In this document: piece by piece, positions 23,421 through 34,197 of the stretch
Position numbering within the stretch: the first letter of the stretch is position 1
Layout: each line of letters begins with the position of its first letter
Assembly: GCF_003236295.1 (NCBI RefSeq)
Contig: NZ_POTW01000006.1
Location: forward strand, 58,947-122,946
From: Jiangella anatolica
GTDB lineage: Bacteria > Actinomycetota > Actinomycetes > Jiangellales > Jiangellaceae
Length of the DNA: 64,000 bases
Direction of reading: 5' to 3'
The notes under the pieces: model-generated
What the model was told of the DNA's origin: nothing
Databases searched by the model: none
What the model saw: only the letters and a program-made list of their open reading frames with translations
Position numbers and translations under genes: made by a program

Positions 23421-24655
23421 GCCCGGACGCCGTTCACCCGCGAAGCAGCCTGGACGACCTGGACGCCTTCTGGCAGCGCACCACGGTCGGCTGGCACACG
23501 GTCTACCTCGGGCTACTCGGCGTACTCGCGCTGATCATCGGCAGCTCGGACGACCGGACCGGCGGCGAACGGCTCGCCGGCCTGCTGGTCGTGGCGGCCA
23601 TGGTGATCATCTATCTGCTGGTGGGCCGGCGGCTGCTGGGCCGCGACGACAACAGCCTGCCGGCGCTGGTTCAGCTGACCTCCAGCTGGGGGTGCTTGTA
23701 CGCCCTGCTCGGCATGGGCATCGACGCGCACTTCCTGCTGTTCGCGCTGATCCCGCACATCTGGGTCTACCTGTCCACGCGCTGGGCGGTCGGCGCGACG
23801 TTCGTCTTCATCGCCGGCGTCGCCGTCGTCGAGGTCGGCCGGGCCGGCTGGTCCTCCGCCGCCGCCGTGGACGCGCTCCCCCAGTGGGCCGTCAACACCG
23901 GGCTCTCCCTGTTGCTGGGGCTGTTCATCACGGGCGTCTTCGTCCAGGCGGAGAAGCGGGCCGGACTGATCGACGAGCTGGAGCGCACGCGCACCGAGCT
24001 GGCCCAGCTGGAGCACTCCCGCGGCGTGCTGGCCGAGCGGGAGCGGCTCTCGCACGAGATCCACGACACGCTGGCACAGGGCTTCACCAGCATCCTCACG
24101 CTGGCGCAGGCGATCGAGGTGGTGCTCGACCGCGACCTCGACGCGGCCCGGGACCGGCTGGGGCTGCTGGAGCGGACCGCCCGCGACAACCTCGCCGAGG
24201 CGCGGGCGCTGGTCAGCTCGCTCGCGCCGGTCAGCCTGCAGGACGCGACGCTGCCGGAGGCGATCGAGCGGATCGCCGCCCGGTTCGCCGACGAGACCGG
24301 GCTGGAGGTCGACCTGCAGGTCGACGGCGCCGGCCCGTCGCTGCCGGCGAACGTCGAGGTGGTGCTGCTGCGCACCGTCCAGGAGGCGTTGACGAACGTC
24401 CGCAAGCACGCCGGCGCCCATCGGGTCGTCGTCGCGCTGCGGTACCGGGGCGGACCGGCCGGCGGCGCCACCGTCGCCGTCGTCGACGACGGCCGCGGCT
24501 TCCACCCGGGCGCCGCGACGCTGGACGGCTACGGGCTGCGCGGCATGCGGGCGCGCGTGGAGCAGGTCGGCGGGCTGCTGGAGATCGTCAGCGCGCCGGG
24601 CGCAGGCACCACCGTCCGCGCGACCGTCGGGGCGGCGGCACTCCCTCAGCGCTGA
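23396..24655 (+). CDS. sensor histidine kinase, NarL/LiaS-type (HisKA_3)
   Basis: Membrane-bound kinase of 419 residues. The N-terminal half (about 35-190) has six hydrophobic segments and no large external domain, an intramembrane-sensing layout. A coiled stretch (ELERTRTELAQLEHS) leads to the dimerisation box RERLSHEIHDTLAQGF with phosphoacceptor His near 220, then the HATPase domain (EALTNVRKHA, VVDDGRGFHP, GYGLRGMRARVEQVGG). GGAGG lies 5 nt before the ATG at 23396. Its likely partner is the regulator at 25318, separated by a convergent esterase whose end overlaps this gene by 10 nt. It probably reports on substrates of the adjacent exporter. Confidence 0.92.
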   Translation: MAAPGRRLSPDAVHPRSSLDDLDAFWQRTTVGWHTVYLGLLGVLALIIGSSDDRTGGERLAGLLVVAAMVIIYLLVGRRLLGRDDNSLPALVQLTSSWGCLYALLGMGIDAHFLLFALIPHIWVYLSTRWAVGATFVFIAGVAVVEVGRAGWSSAAAVDALPQWAVNTGLSLLLGLFITGVFVQAEKRAGLIDELERTRTELAQLEHSRGVLAERERLSHEIHDTLAQGFTSILTLAQAIEVVLDRDLDAARDRLGLLERTARDNLAEARALVSSLAPVSLQDATLPEAIERIAARFADETGLEVDLQVDGAGPSLPANVEVVLLRTVQEALTNVRKHAGAHRVVVALRYRGGPAGGATVAVVDDGRGFHPGAATLDGYGLRGMRARVEQVGGLLEIVSAPGAGTTVRATVGAAALPQR

Positions 24656-25293
24656 AACGCCCAGGTCACCATCAGCGGGAACTCGGCCTGCCAGAACGGG
24701 TCGCCGTGGTCGCCGGCCCGCTCGGCCAGGACGACGTCGGCGCCGGCCTCGCGCAGCGCGTCCGCCCATCGGGTCGCGTTCTCCAGGAACCACGGCTCCT
24801 GCGTCCCGGCGACGAGATACGTGCGCGGCGGCGGGCTCGGCAGCACGGCGGGCGGGCGGAAGCCGCCGCCCGGCGACGCGCAGAGGACCGCACCGTAGAC
24901 GTCCGGGTGGCGAAGGCCCATGGCGAGGGCGAGCTCGGCACCGGCGGACACGCCGCACACCGCGGTGCGGCCGGCCGGCAGGGCGACACCGAAACGGGAC
25001 CGCACCCAGCCGCGGACCTCCTCGACGAAGAACCGCTCGTGTGCCGCGAAGCGTTCCTCGTCGAAGGACGGCGAGTACTCGCCGATCCGGACCATCTCGT
25101 CCGGGTCGTCCGTCCGGTGAGCGCCGACGATCATGGTGGGCGGCACGCCGGCCGCCTCCAGATGCCGGCCCCACGGTGAGATCAGCTGACCGTCGCCGGC
25201 GAACACGACCGCTTCCGGCGGGTCCGGCGGCACATATACGGTGACCTGCCGCCCGCCGTCGTAGTCGAAGGTCTCGGTGACCAGTTCGCCCAC
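24646..25293 (-). CDS. putative esterase (esterase D / enterochelin-esterase-like alpha/beta hydrolase)
   Basis: Hydrolase of about 215 residues. The nucleophile elbow is GVSAG, and downstream acid and His candidates are present (TQEPWF region; GDHGDPFW near the C terminus). The layout resembles the PF00756 esterase family, which includes siderophore esterases and mycolyltransferases. No signal peptide is visible, so it is probably cytoplasmic. Of two adjacent GTG codons I prefer the one at 25293, 6 nt after TACCCT, a leaderless-style -10; 25296 is also possible. It is divergent from the response regulator and overlaps the kinase tail to tail by 10 nt. Confidence 0.75.
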   Translation of the reverse strand: MGELVTETFDYDGGRQVTVYVPPDPPEAVVFAGDGQLISPWGRHLEAAGVPPTMIVGAHRTDDPDEMVRIGEYSPSFDEERFAAHERFFVEEVRGWVRSRFGVALPAGRTAVCGVSAGAELALAMGLRHPDVYGAVLCASPGGGFRPPAVLPSPPPRTYLVAGTQEPWFLENATRWADALREAGADVVLAERAGDHGDPFWQAEFPLMVTWAFQR

Positions 25294-25299
25294 CACGTC

Positions 25300-25309
25300 A
25301 GGGTAGCGT
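25300..25309. promoter_or_regulatory. overlapping divergent -10 elements for esterase and response regulator
   Basis: Plus strand TAGCGT (25304-25309) lies 8 nt before the GTG of the regulator. Minus strand TACCCT (25305 to 25300) lies 6 nt before the esterase GTG. Both follow the TANNNT-n6-8-start layout of leaderless actinobacterial transcripts, and they share two base pairs, so polymerase could occupy only one at a time. Confidence 0.55.
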
Positions 25310-25317
25310 GGGCGGCC

Positions 25318-25968
25318 GTGACGACGTTGCGGCTGCTGCTGGTCGACGACCACCCGGTCGTGCGGACCGGGCTGGCCGGCATGCTCGGCGCCGAGGACGA
25401 CCTCGAGGTCGTCGGGGAGGCCGGCGACGGCGAGGAGGCGCTGGTGCTGGCCCGCCGGCTGCGCCCGGACGTCATCCTGATGGACCTGCGGATGCCGCGG
25501 CTGGACGGGGCGGAGGCGACGGCGCGCATCCTGGCCGAGCTGCCCGGCGTCCGGATCCTGGTGCTCACGACGTACGACACCGACTCCGACATCGTCCGCG
25601 CGGTCGAGGCCGGCGCCACCGGCTACCTGCTGAAGGACACGCCGCGGGTGGAGCTGGCGGCGGCCGTGCGGGCGGCGCACCGCGGCGAGACGATCCTCGC
25701 GCCGCCGGTGGCCGCGCGGCTGGTGCACCGCATGCGGACGCCGTCGGTGCCGCCGCTGACGCCGCGGGAGCGCGAGGTGCTGGCCGCCGTCGCGACCGGG
25801 CGGTCGAACGCCGAGATCGGGCGCGTGCTGCACATCGGCGAGGCGACGGTGAAGACGCATCTGCTGCGGGTCTTCGCCAAGCTCGGCGTCGACGACCGGA
25901 CGGCCGCGGTGACGACGGCGTACGCGCTGGGCATCCTCGCGCCGCCGGGGCGGTCCCCGGCCGAGTGA
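25318..25968 (+). CDS. response regulator, NarL/FixJ family
   Basis: DNA-binding regulator of 216 residues. In the receiver domain the phospho-accepting Asp is Asp56 (ILMDLRMP), with the acidic pair LVDDH at 9-12 and the LLKD lysine near 105. The C-terminal LuxR helix-turn-helix reads [22 protein letters not shown] ... [14 protein letters not shown]. It is the probable partner of the kinase at 23396, from which it is separated only by the convergent esterase gene. It likely regulates the ABC exporter operon. A GTG start without ribosome site, preceded by TAGCGT, suggests leaderless translation. Confidence 0.93.
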   Translation: MTTLRLLLVDDHPVVRTGLAGMLGAEDDLEVVGEAGDGEEALVLARRLRPDVILMDLRMPRLDGAEATARILAELPGVRILVLTTYDTDSDIVRAVEAGATGYLLKDTPRVELAAAVRAAHRGETILAPPVAARLVHRMRTPSVPPLTPREREVLAAVATGRSNAEIGRVLHIGEATVKTHLLRVFAKLGVDDRTAAVTTAYALGILAPPGRSPAE

Positions 25969-25991
25969 GCCGTCCCGGCCATACTGTGGGC

Positions 25992-27140
25992 ATGCCTGCA
26001 ACTCGGACGCGGGTGTCCCGGCTGGCGCTGCGGCCCACGATCGGCATCGACATCGGCGGCACCAAGGTGGCCGCCGGCGTCGTCGACGTCGAGGGCGCCA
26101 TCATCGAGCGCACGCGCCGCGAGACGCCGAGCAAGAGCAAGAGCCCGCGCGACGTCGAGGACACCATCGCCGACGTCGTCGCCGAGCTGACCGCGCGCCA
26201 CCACGTGCTGGCGGTCGGCATCGGCGCCGCCGGCTTCGTCGACGGCACGCAGTCGTCGGTGCTGTTCGCGCCGCACCTGGCCTGGCGCAACGAACCGCTG
26301 CGCGACGCCGTCCAGCGGCGCATCGGGCTGCCGGTGGTCGTCGACAACGACGCCAACGCCGCGCTGTGGGCGGAGTGCCGGTTCGGCGCCGCGCGGGGCG
26401 AGTCACACGTCGTCTGCGTGAACCTCGGCACCGGCATCGGCGGCGGCGTCGTCCTCGACGGTGTGCTGCACCGCGGCCGGTTCGGCGTCGCCGGCGAGTT
26501 CGGGCACATGATCGTCGTGCCGGGCGGGCACCGGTGCGAGTGCGGCAACCGCGGCTGCTGGGAGCAGTACGCCAGCGGCAACGTGCTGGTCCGCGAGGCG
26601 CGCGAGCTGGTGCTGAACGGCTCGCCGGTCGCCTACCGGATCGCCGAGACCTGCGAGGGCGACCCGGCCCGCATCACCGGCCCGATGATCAGCGCGCTGG
26701 CCGCGCAGGGCGACCCCGCGGCGCTGGAGCTGCTGGAGGACATCGGCCACTGGCTCGGCGTCGGACTGGCCAACCTGGCCGCGGCGTTCGACCCCGGCCT
26801 GTTCGTCATCGGCGGCGGCGTCTCCGACGTCGGCGACCTGCTGCTGGATCCGGCCCGGACGACGTTCCGGCGCACGCTGACCGGTCGCGGCTTCCGCCCC
26901 GAGGCCAAGGTCGTGCGGGCGTCGCTGGGCAACGACGCCGGCCTCATCGGCGCCGCCGACCTGGCCCGGCGCGAGCGCGGCCGCCGCCGCGACCGCGCCA
27001 AGCTGGTGACGACGCGGCTGCTGCTGCCGCGACTGCGCGAGGCGACCGGCAACGGCACGCCGGTCCAGCGCCGCACGCGTCGTGCGGGCGGCACCGGCAC
27101 CGCCATCGACCCGGTGATCGGCCTGCGGCGGCGTCAGTAG
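25992..27140 (+). CDS. ROK family glucokinase
   Basis: Sugar kinase of 382 residues, probably phosphorylating glucose with ATP. The ATP-binding IGIDIGGTKVAAG is near residues 18-30 and the catalytic VVDNDANAALWAE follows. The ROK zinc site is complete (GHMIVVPGGHRCECGNRGCWEQ, with three Cys and His), and FVIGGGVSD closes the fold. Beyond the normal end at about 320, a basic C-terminal tail of about 60 residues (RRERGRRRDRAK ... RRTRRAGG) is unusual. The ATG at 25992 has TACTGT 4 nt ahead and no ribosome site. No DNA-binding domain is present, so it is an enzyme rather than a ROK repressor. Confidence 0.9.
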   Translation: MPATRTRVSRLALRPTIGIDIGGTKVAAGVVDVEGAIIERTRRETPSKSKSPRDVEDTIADVVAELTARHHVLAVGIGAAGFVDGTQSSVLFAPHLAWRNEPLRDAVQRRIGLPVVVDNDANAALWAECRFGAARGESHVVCVNLGTGIGGGVVLDGVLHRGRFGVAGEFGHMIVVPGGHRCECGNRGCWEQYASGNVLVREARELVLNGSPVAYRIAETCEGDPARITGPMISALAAQGDPAALELLEDIGHWLGVGLANLAAAFDPGLFVIGGGVSDVGDLLLDPARTTFRRTLTGRGFRPEAKVVRASLGNDAGLIGAADLARRERGRRRDRAKLVTTRLLLPRLREATGNGTPVQRRTRRAGGTGTAIDPVIGLRRRQ

Positions 27141-27159
27141 GCGCCTGCTGTCGTTGGTT

Positions 27160-27590
27160 GACAGGGCTGCGGCCGACGTCCGCCGCCTCCCGGCCCACGC
27201 GTGCCCGTTCTGCGACGTTTGCCGGGCTGTGGATGCCCATGATCATCAACCTTTTGGTCTCCCCCTAGGCGTTCTCCCGCTCTACCACCCATGCATGCCT
27301 AGGGGTGTGGGAGTACGCCTGGTGGGCGGCCCGGGACAGGCCAGCGAACCCCGATGAAGCGCGAACACAGCGCCGGAGCCCTCAACGGGCGTCGCCACAC
27401 TCCCCCCGTCCCCTGATAGCTGCCCGTTCTTGGCCGCGGGACCGCGGGTCAAGTACGCGGCCCCCAACCACAACGCAACAGCCACCAGCCAGCCGCCGCG
27501 GACTTGAGGCGCGGTTGCGCGGCCAAGAGAATCGGGCAGCAGGGGGACGGCCAACGGTCGCAGCCCTCTCGGGCCAACTGCAGCAACCCC
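27160..27590. repeat. structured intergenic repeat, copy A
   Basis: The 455-nt gap after the ROK gene holds no convincing gene but matches, module by module, the region at 43341-44103. Module 0 (27165-27236; GCGACGTTTGC, GGGCTGTGGA) is followed by ATGATCATCAA, then module 1 (27267-27320), a 54-nt near-palindrome centred on GCATGC. Module 2 (27390-27590) is a large imperfect hairpin whose arms begin CTGCCCGTTCTTGG and end CCAAGAGAATCGGGCAG. Nothing in it encodes a transposase. Confidence 0.85.
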
Positions 27591-27595
27591 CGGCG

Positions 27596-28444
27596 TCAGT
27601 AGGTGTAGAAGCCGCGCCCGGTCTTGCGGCCGTGCTCGCCGGCGTCGACCATGCGGCGCAGCAGCTCCGGCGGGAAGAACTTCGGGTCGGCGGTCTCGTC
27701 CCAGATGTTCGACGTGGCGTGGTGCAGGACGTCGACGCCGGTGAGGTCGGTGGTGGCCAGCGGTCCCATCGCGTGACCGAAGCCGAGCTTGCAGGCGGTG
27801 TCGATGTCATCGGCCGACGCGACGCCGGACTCGTACAGCTTCACCGCCTCGACGACGAGCGCGCTGATCAGCCGGGTGGTGACGAACCCGGCCACGTCGC
27901 GGTTGACGACGATGCAGGTCTTGCCGGCGGACTCGGCGAACTCACGGGCGGCCGCCAGCGTCGCGTCGGACGTGTGCAGGCCGCGGACCAGCTCGCACAG
28001 CGCCATCATCGGCACCGGCGAGAAGAAGTGGGTGCCGACGACCGACTCCGGCCGCTGGGTGGCCGCGGCGATCTTGGTGATCGGGATCGCGCTGGTGTTG
28101 GTGGCGAGGACGGCGCCATCGCGGCAGATGCGGTCCAGCTGCGTGAACAGCTCCCGCTTCACGTCGACGTTCTCGAAGACGGCCTCCACGACGATGTCGG
28201 CGGTCGCGACGGCGTCGAGGTCGGTCGTCGTGGTGAGGCGGGCCAGCGCGGCGTCGCGCTCGTCCTCGGTGAGCCTGCCCTTCTCGACGAACTTGGCCGT
28301 GCTGGCCTCGATGGCGGCCCGCCCGCGCGCGACGGCGTCGTCGGACAGGTCGCGCAGCACGACGTCCCAGCCGCCGGACGCCGCCACCTGGGCGATCCCC
28401 GCTCCCATCAGGCCGGCTCCGACGACGGCCACACTGCGTCCCAT
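27596..28444 (-). CDS. 3-hydroxybutyryl-CoA dehydrogenase family protein
   Basis: NAD-dependent oxidoreductase of 282 residues that interconverts 3-hydroxyacyl-CoA and 3-ketoacyl-CoA. The N-terminal Rossmann motif is VVGAGLMGAGIAQ (7-19). The catalytic His is in GTHFFSPVPMM, with the conserved NTSAIPI and the C-terminal GFGHAMGPLATTDLTGVD and GRKTGRGFYTY. Its size is that of the stand-alone FadB2/PaaH/Hbd enzymes. It follows the PAP2 gene by 3 nt on the same strand, and its stop lies beside repeat copy A. Pathway (fatty acid, phenylacetate or butanoate) cannot be chosen from context. Confidence 0.93.
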   Translation of the reverse strand: MGRSVAVVGAGLMGAGIAQVAASGGWDVVLRDLSDDAVARGRAAIEASTAKFVEKGRLTEDERDAALARLTTTTDLDAVATADIVVEAVFENVDVKRELFTQLDRICRDGAVLATNTSAIPITKIAAATQRPESVVGTHFFSPVPMMALCELVRGLHTSDATLAAAREFAESAGKTCIVVNRDVAGFVTTRLISALVVEAVKLYESGVASADDIDTACKLGFGHAMGPLATTDLTGVDVLHHATSNIWDETADPKFFPPELLRRMVDAGEHGRKTGRGFYTY

Positions 28445-28447
28445 GCT

Positions 28448-29479
28448 CTACCTTCCCGCGGGTTCGTTCGGTTCGCTCTCGGTGCGCAGCGCCGGCTCGA
28501 TCGGCGCCGGCGTCTCCGCCGACAGCGCGGCGGCGACCAAGTGCTCCCGGCCGCCCCGCCACTGCTCCCACAGGTGCGCGCCGATCATGACGCCGGCCAC
28601 GTACAGCCAGCCGAGCAGCACGTCGACGACGTAGTGCTCACCGCCGTAGACCAGCGTGAACGCCATCGACAGCGGATAGGCGACGATGACGGCGCGCAGC
28701 CACCAGCGCCGCGTCAGCCCCCACAGCGTGACGGCGACCAGCATCGAGAACCCGGCGTGCAGCGACGGCAGCGCGGCCACCTCGTTGGCGCCGCCCTGAG
28801 CCTCGGACAGCCAGGCGTTGGCGCTGCGCAGCCCGAGCTCGTTCCAGCCGCGGCCGACCAGCCGGTAGACGGGGTCGTCGATGTCGCCGGTGCGGGCCGA
28901 GGCGTACCACGGCGGCGCGGCCGGCAGCAGGACGTACGTGGCCAGGCCGGCGTAGGTGAGCAGCAGCACCCGCCGGATGTAGGACACCCAGTGCGGACGC
29001 GACCACAGGTAGAACGCCGCGGCCAGCGCCCACGGCACCACGAAGTGGCTGAAGTACACCAGCGCGGCGCCGACGTCCCACCAGCGCACCGTCGACTCGA
29101 ACAACTGCTCCTGCAGCCAGACCGTCGGCACGGTGCCGCCGAACAGCCAGCGCTCGAGGTCGACCACGCCGCTGACCTGCAGCGGCATGCCCAGCGTGTC
29201 GGCGATGCCGCGGGTGTGGTCGTAGATGATCAGCGCGATCAGCAGCGGCAGCCAGTCGAGGAACGTGCGCACGTGCTCGCGCCACGGCCGGCCGATCTTG
29301 ATCGCGATCATCCCGGCGATGATCCAGCCGGTCTGCCCGATGCGGTCCATCGGAATGCCCTCGGTGGCCGAGTAGACCAGCAGCACGACCAGGAAGAGCG
29401 CGAAGCAGGCCCGTCCCGGCGTCACCCACCCCCGCAGCCGATCCCCCGGCGTGAGGGCTGCCTCCGCCGGTTCAGTCAT
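28448..29479 (-). CDS. PAP2 superfamily membrane protein (AUR1-like)
   Basis: Polytopic membrane protein of 343 residues, probably a lipid phosphatase or phospho-alcohol transferase acting at the outer face. The PAP2 motifs are present as PSLHAGFSM (containing the acid His) and [14 protein letters not shown] (containing the nucleophilic His). The KxxxxxxRP first motif is not clear, as in the AUR1-like PAP2_3 branch. A long hydrophobic N-terminal half precedes them, and the C-terminal 35 residues are Glu/Pro-rich and soluble. Its start overlaps the stop of murA by 8 nt, so it is co-translated with a cell-wall enzyme; a role in envelope lipid turnover is inferred. Confidence 0.85.
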   Translation of the reverse strand: MTEPAEAALTPGDRLRGWVTPGRACFALFLVVLLVYSATEGIPMDRIGQTGWIIAGMIAIKIGRPWREHVRTFLDWLPLLIALIIYDHTRGIADTLGMPLQVSGVVDLERWLFGGTVPTVWLQEQLFESTVRWWDVGAALVYFSHFVVPWALAAAFYLWSRPHWVSYIRRVLLLTYAGLATYVLLPAAPPWYASARTGDIDDPVYRLVGRGWNELGLRSANAWLSEAQGGANEVAALPSLHAGFSMLVAVTLWGLTRRWWLRAVIVAYPLSMAFTLVYGGEHYVVDVLLGWLYVAGVMIGAHLWEQWRGGREHLVAAALSAETPAPIEPALRTESEPNEPAGR

Positions 29480-30746
29480 CGAAGTGGTCCGGATCGGGCT
29501 CGCGGACCACGTCGGCGCCCAGGGACTGCAGCTGGCCGACGAAGTCGGGGTAGCCGCGGTCGATGTGGTGGACGGCGGACACCGTCGTCTCGCCCTCGGC
29601 CAGCAGCCCGGCCAGCACGAGACCGGCCCCGGCCCGGATGTCAGTGGCGACGACGGGCGCGCCGGAGAGCACCGGCCGGCCGCGGACGACGGCGTGGTGG
29701 CCGTCGATGCGCACCTCGGCGCCGAGCCGGACCAACTCGTTGACGAACATGAACCGCGCCTCGTACACGTTCTCGGTGATCATCGCGGTGCCCTCGGCGA
29801 CCGCGTCGAGCGCGACGATCATCGGCTGCAGGTCGGTCGGGAAGCCCGGGTACGGGAGCGTGACGACGTCGATGGCGCGCGGCCGCCCGGACATCGCCAC
29901 CCGCAGCCCGGACGGACCGGACTCGACGGTGGCGCCGGCGGCGGCCAGCTTGTCGAGCACGATCTCGAGGTGCTCGGCGCGGCCGTTGGGGATGGTGATG
30001 TCGCCGCGGGTCATGACGGCCGCCACACCCCAGCTGCCGGTGACGATGCGGTCCGGGATGGTGGTGTGCTCGGTCGGGTTCATCGAGTCCACGCCCTCGA
30101 CCCGCAGCGTCGACGTGCCGGCGCCGTCGATCTTGGCGCCCATGTCGCTGAGCATCCGGCAGATGTCGACGATCTCCGGCTCGCGCGCGACGTTGTCGAT
30201 GACGGTGGTGCCCTTGGCCAGCACCGCGGCCATGAGGATGTTCTCGGTGGCGCCGACGCTGGGGAAGTCGAGCCAGATGCTGGTGCCGCGCAGCCCCTGC
30301 GGCGCCCGGGCCACGACGAAGCCGTGCTCGATCTCGACCTGCGCGCCGAGCTTCGCCAGCCCGGTCATGTGCATGTCCAGCCCGCGCGAGCCGATCGCGT
30401 CGCCGCCGGGCAGCGCCACGTTCGCGGCGCCGCAGCGGGCCACCAGCGGGCCGAGCACGCAGATCGACGCGCGCAGCCGGCGCACCAGGTGGTAGGGCGC
30501 CTCGTGGTCGATCTTCGCCGGCACGTCGATGGCGACGGTGCCGCCCTCGCGGTGCACGTCGGCGCCGAGCTGACGCAGCAGCTCGCCCATGTAGTCGACG
30601 TCGGTGATGGCGGGGACGTCGTGCAGGACGGTGCGGCCTTCGGCCAGCAGCGCCGCCGCCATCAACTTCAGTGCGCTGTTCTTCGCGCCGCTGACCCGGA
30701 CCTCGCCCCGCAGGGAGCTCCCCCCGGTGACCCGAAATCTCTCCAC
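29472..30746 (-). CDS. murA: UDP-N-acetylglucosamine 1-carboxyvinyltransferase
   Basis: Transfers enolpyruvate from PEP to UDP-GlcNAc, the first committed step of peptidoglycan synthesis. It has 424 residues, normal length, with SGAKNSALK (Lys22 and Asn23) at the active site. The residue that fosfomycin alkylates, Cys115 in E. coli, is Asp116 here (LPGGDAIG; codon GAC at 30401-30399), as in Mycobacterium tuberculosis MurA, so intrinsic fosfomycin insensitivity of this enzyme is expected. It lies downstream of DUF2550 and the atp operon, the usual actinobacterial order, and overlaps the PAP2 gene. Confidence 0.97.
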   Translation of the reverse strand: MERFRVTGGSSLRGEVRVSGAKNSALKLMAAALLAEGRTVLHDVPAITDVDYMGELLRQLGADVHREGGTVAIDVPAKIDHEAPYHLVRRLRASICVLGPLVARCGAANVALPGGDAIGSRGLDMHMTGLAKLGAQVEIEHGFVVARAPQGLRGTSIWLDFPSVGATENILMAAVLAKGTTVIDNVAREPEIVDICRMLSDMGAKIDGAGTSTLRVEGVDSMNPTEHTTIPDRIVTGSWGVAAVMTRGDITIPNGRAEHLEIVLDKLAAAGATVESGPSGLRVAMSGRPRAIDVVTLPYPGFPTDLQPMIVALDAVAEGTAMITENVYEARFMFVNELVRLGAEVRIDGHHAVVRGRPVLSGAPVVATDIRAGAGLVLAGLLAEGETTVSAVHHIDRGYPDFVGQLQSLGADVVREPDPDHFDD

Positions 30747-30795
30747 GCCCGCTGAACCCTTTCGCCGTTCCGATGAACGGTACGCCCCGAAGGCG

Positions 30796-31236
30796 TCACC
30801 CGGCGAACTGCCCCCCGGGGGGCGCCGCCTCCAGCCAGGTGACGAACGCGGTGGCGGCGGCCTCGGTCATCGAGACCTCGACATCGGCCCCGCCGGACTT
30901 GCAGACGAGCACGACGTGCCCGGCCGGGAGCTCGTAACTCTCCTCGGCGTCGGGCTGGCGGCGCCCGTCGACGACCAGCTCGCCGCGCCGGAACGTCCGC
31001 CTGGGCCACGTCGTGAAGCTGAACGTGCGGAACCACTCCAGCGTGTCCTCGCGGTAGCGCCCGATGCCGAACGCCCAGCCGCCGGACCAGCCCTCGTGGC
31101 TGTCGCCGCGCACGCACATGTCGAAGCCACCGTCACGCTGCAGAATGCCCCGGCGGACGTACAGGGCAAGGAGGACCAGCACAGCGGCGAGCGCGAGCGC
31201 ACCCAGCACCAGCAGGGTCCACGACACCAGCGCCAC
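30796..31236 (-). CDS. DUF2550 domain protein
   Basis: A 146-residue protein with one N-terminal membrane helix (about 5-27, [22 protein letters not shown]) and a soluble cytoplasmic-type domain ([21 protein letters not shown] ... [11 protein letters not shown]). This is the DUF2550 pattern, an actinobacteria-specific family of unknown function that almost always lies between atpC and murA. The GTG start at 31236 has an exceptionally good GGAGGTGATC Shine-Dalgarno 6 nt upstream. Confidence 0.9.
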   Translation of the reverse strand: MALVSWTLLVLGALALAAVLVLLALYVRRGILQRDGGFDMCVRGDSHEGWSGGWAFGIGRYREDTLEWFRTFSFTTWPRRTFRRGELVVDGRRQPDAEESYELPAGHVVLVCKSGGADVEVSMTEAAATAFVTWLEAAPPGGQFAG

Positions 31237-31275
31237 CGATCACCTCCCCCGAGTGTGATACCGATGTTCTCAGAT

Positions 31276-31647
31276 CTATCGGCTCGCCGCGACGTCGAGC
31301 CTCGCCTGCGCCCATCGCGCCGCGCCGTCGCCGTCCTCGCCGAGCGCGTCCAGGTCGGCCTGAGCAGCGGCGACGTCGATCTCGTCGGCCAGCTCGGCCT
31401 GTTCGGCCAGGATCGCGATCTGGTTCTCCGACACCGACAGGAACCCGCCGGACACGGCCACGACCACGGTCTCGCCGCCGGTTCCGCGCACGGTCACGGC
31501 ACCGGCCACCAGCAGGCCCAGCACCGGCTCGTGACCGGGCATGATGCCGATCTCGCCCTCCGGCGTGCGCGCGATGACGATCGAGGCCTCGCCCGACCAC
31601 ACCTTGCGGTCGGCGGCGACCACCTCGACGTTCAGATCTTCGGCCAC
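31276..31647 (-). CDS. atpC: ATP synthase F1 subunit epsilon
   Basis: Central-stalk subunit that couples rotation and inhibits ATP hydrolysis. It has 123 residues with an N-terminal beta-sandwich (VEVVAADRKVWSGEAS, EGEIGIMPGHEPVLGLL, VSGGFLSVSENQ) and a short C-terminal helical hairpin ending WAQARLDVAASR, as in other actinobacteria. It is the last gene of the ATP synthase operon, separated from atpD by an 86-nt gap with a strong hairpin. Confidence 0.96.
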   Translation of the reverse strand: MAEDLNVEVVAADRKVWSGEASIVIARTPEGEIGIMPGHEPVLGLLVAGAVTVRGTGGETVVVAVSGGFLSVSENQIAILAEQAELADEIDVAAAQADLDALGEDGDGAARWAQARLDVAASR

Positions 31648-31677
31648 GATCTCTCCTTCTCTCCCCGTGACCGACGC

Positions 31678-31708
31678 GGGAGCCGCATCCCCGAGGGGAA
31701 CGGCTCCC
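31678..31708. promoter_or_regulatory. hairpin between atpD and atpC
   Basis: GGGAGCCG (31678-31685) pairs with CGGCTCCC (31701-31708), and within the loop TCCCC (31688-31692) pairs with GGGGA (31695-31699) around a GA turn. The stem lies in the only sizeable intercistronic gap inside the F1 genes. It may stabilise or attenuate the message and so set the amount of epsilon; it lacks a T-tract. Confidence 0.55.
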
Positions 31709-31733
31709 GGTCGATCACCGCGGTGTGCCGGCC

Positions 31734-34150
<2,417 letters not shown>

Positions 34151-34197
34151 GCGGGCGACCTCCCTTCAGTGCCTCGGTTCGACGTGACGGTCACGGG

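Noticed and set aside
27282..27554. A 90-codon minus-strand frame in repeat copy A whose product resembles frames in copies B and C ([17 protein letters not shown])
   Set aside because: The shared peptide follows from the shared DNA hairpin, the frames end differently in each copy, and no ribosome site or domain is present.
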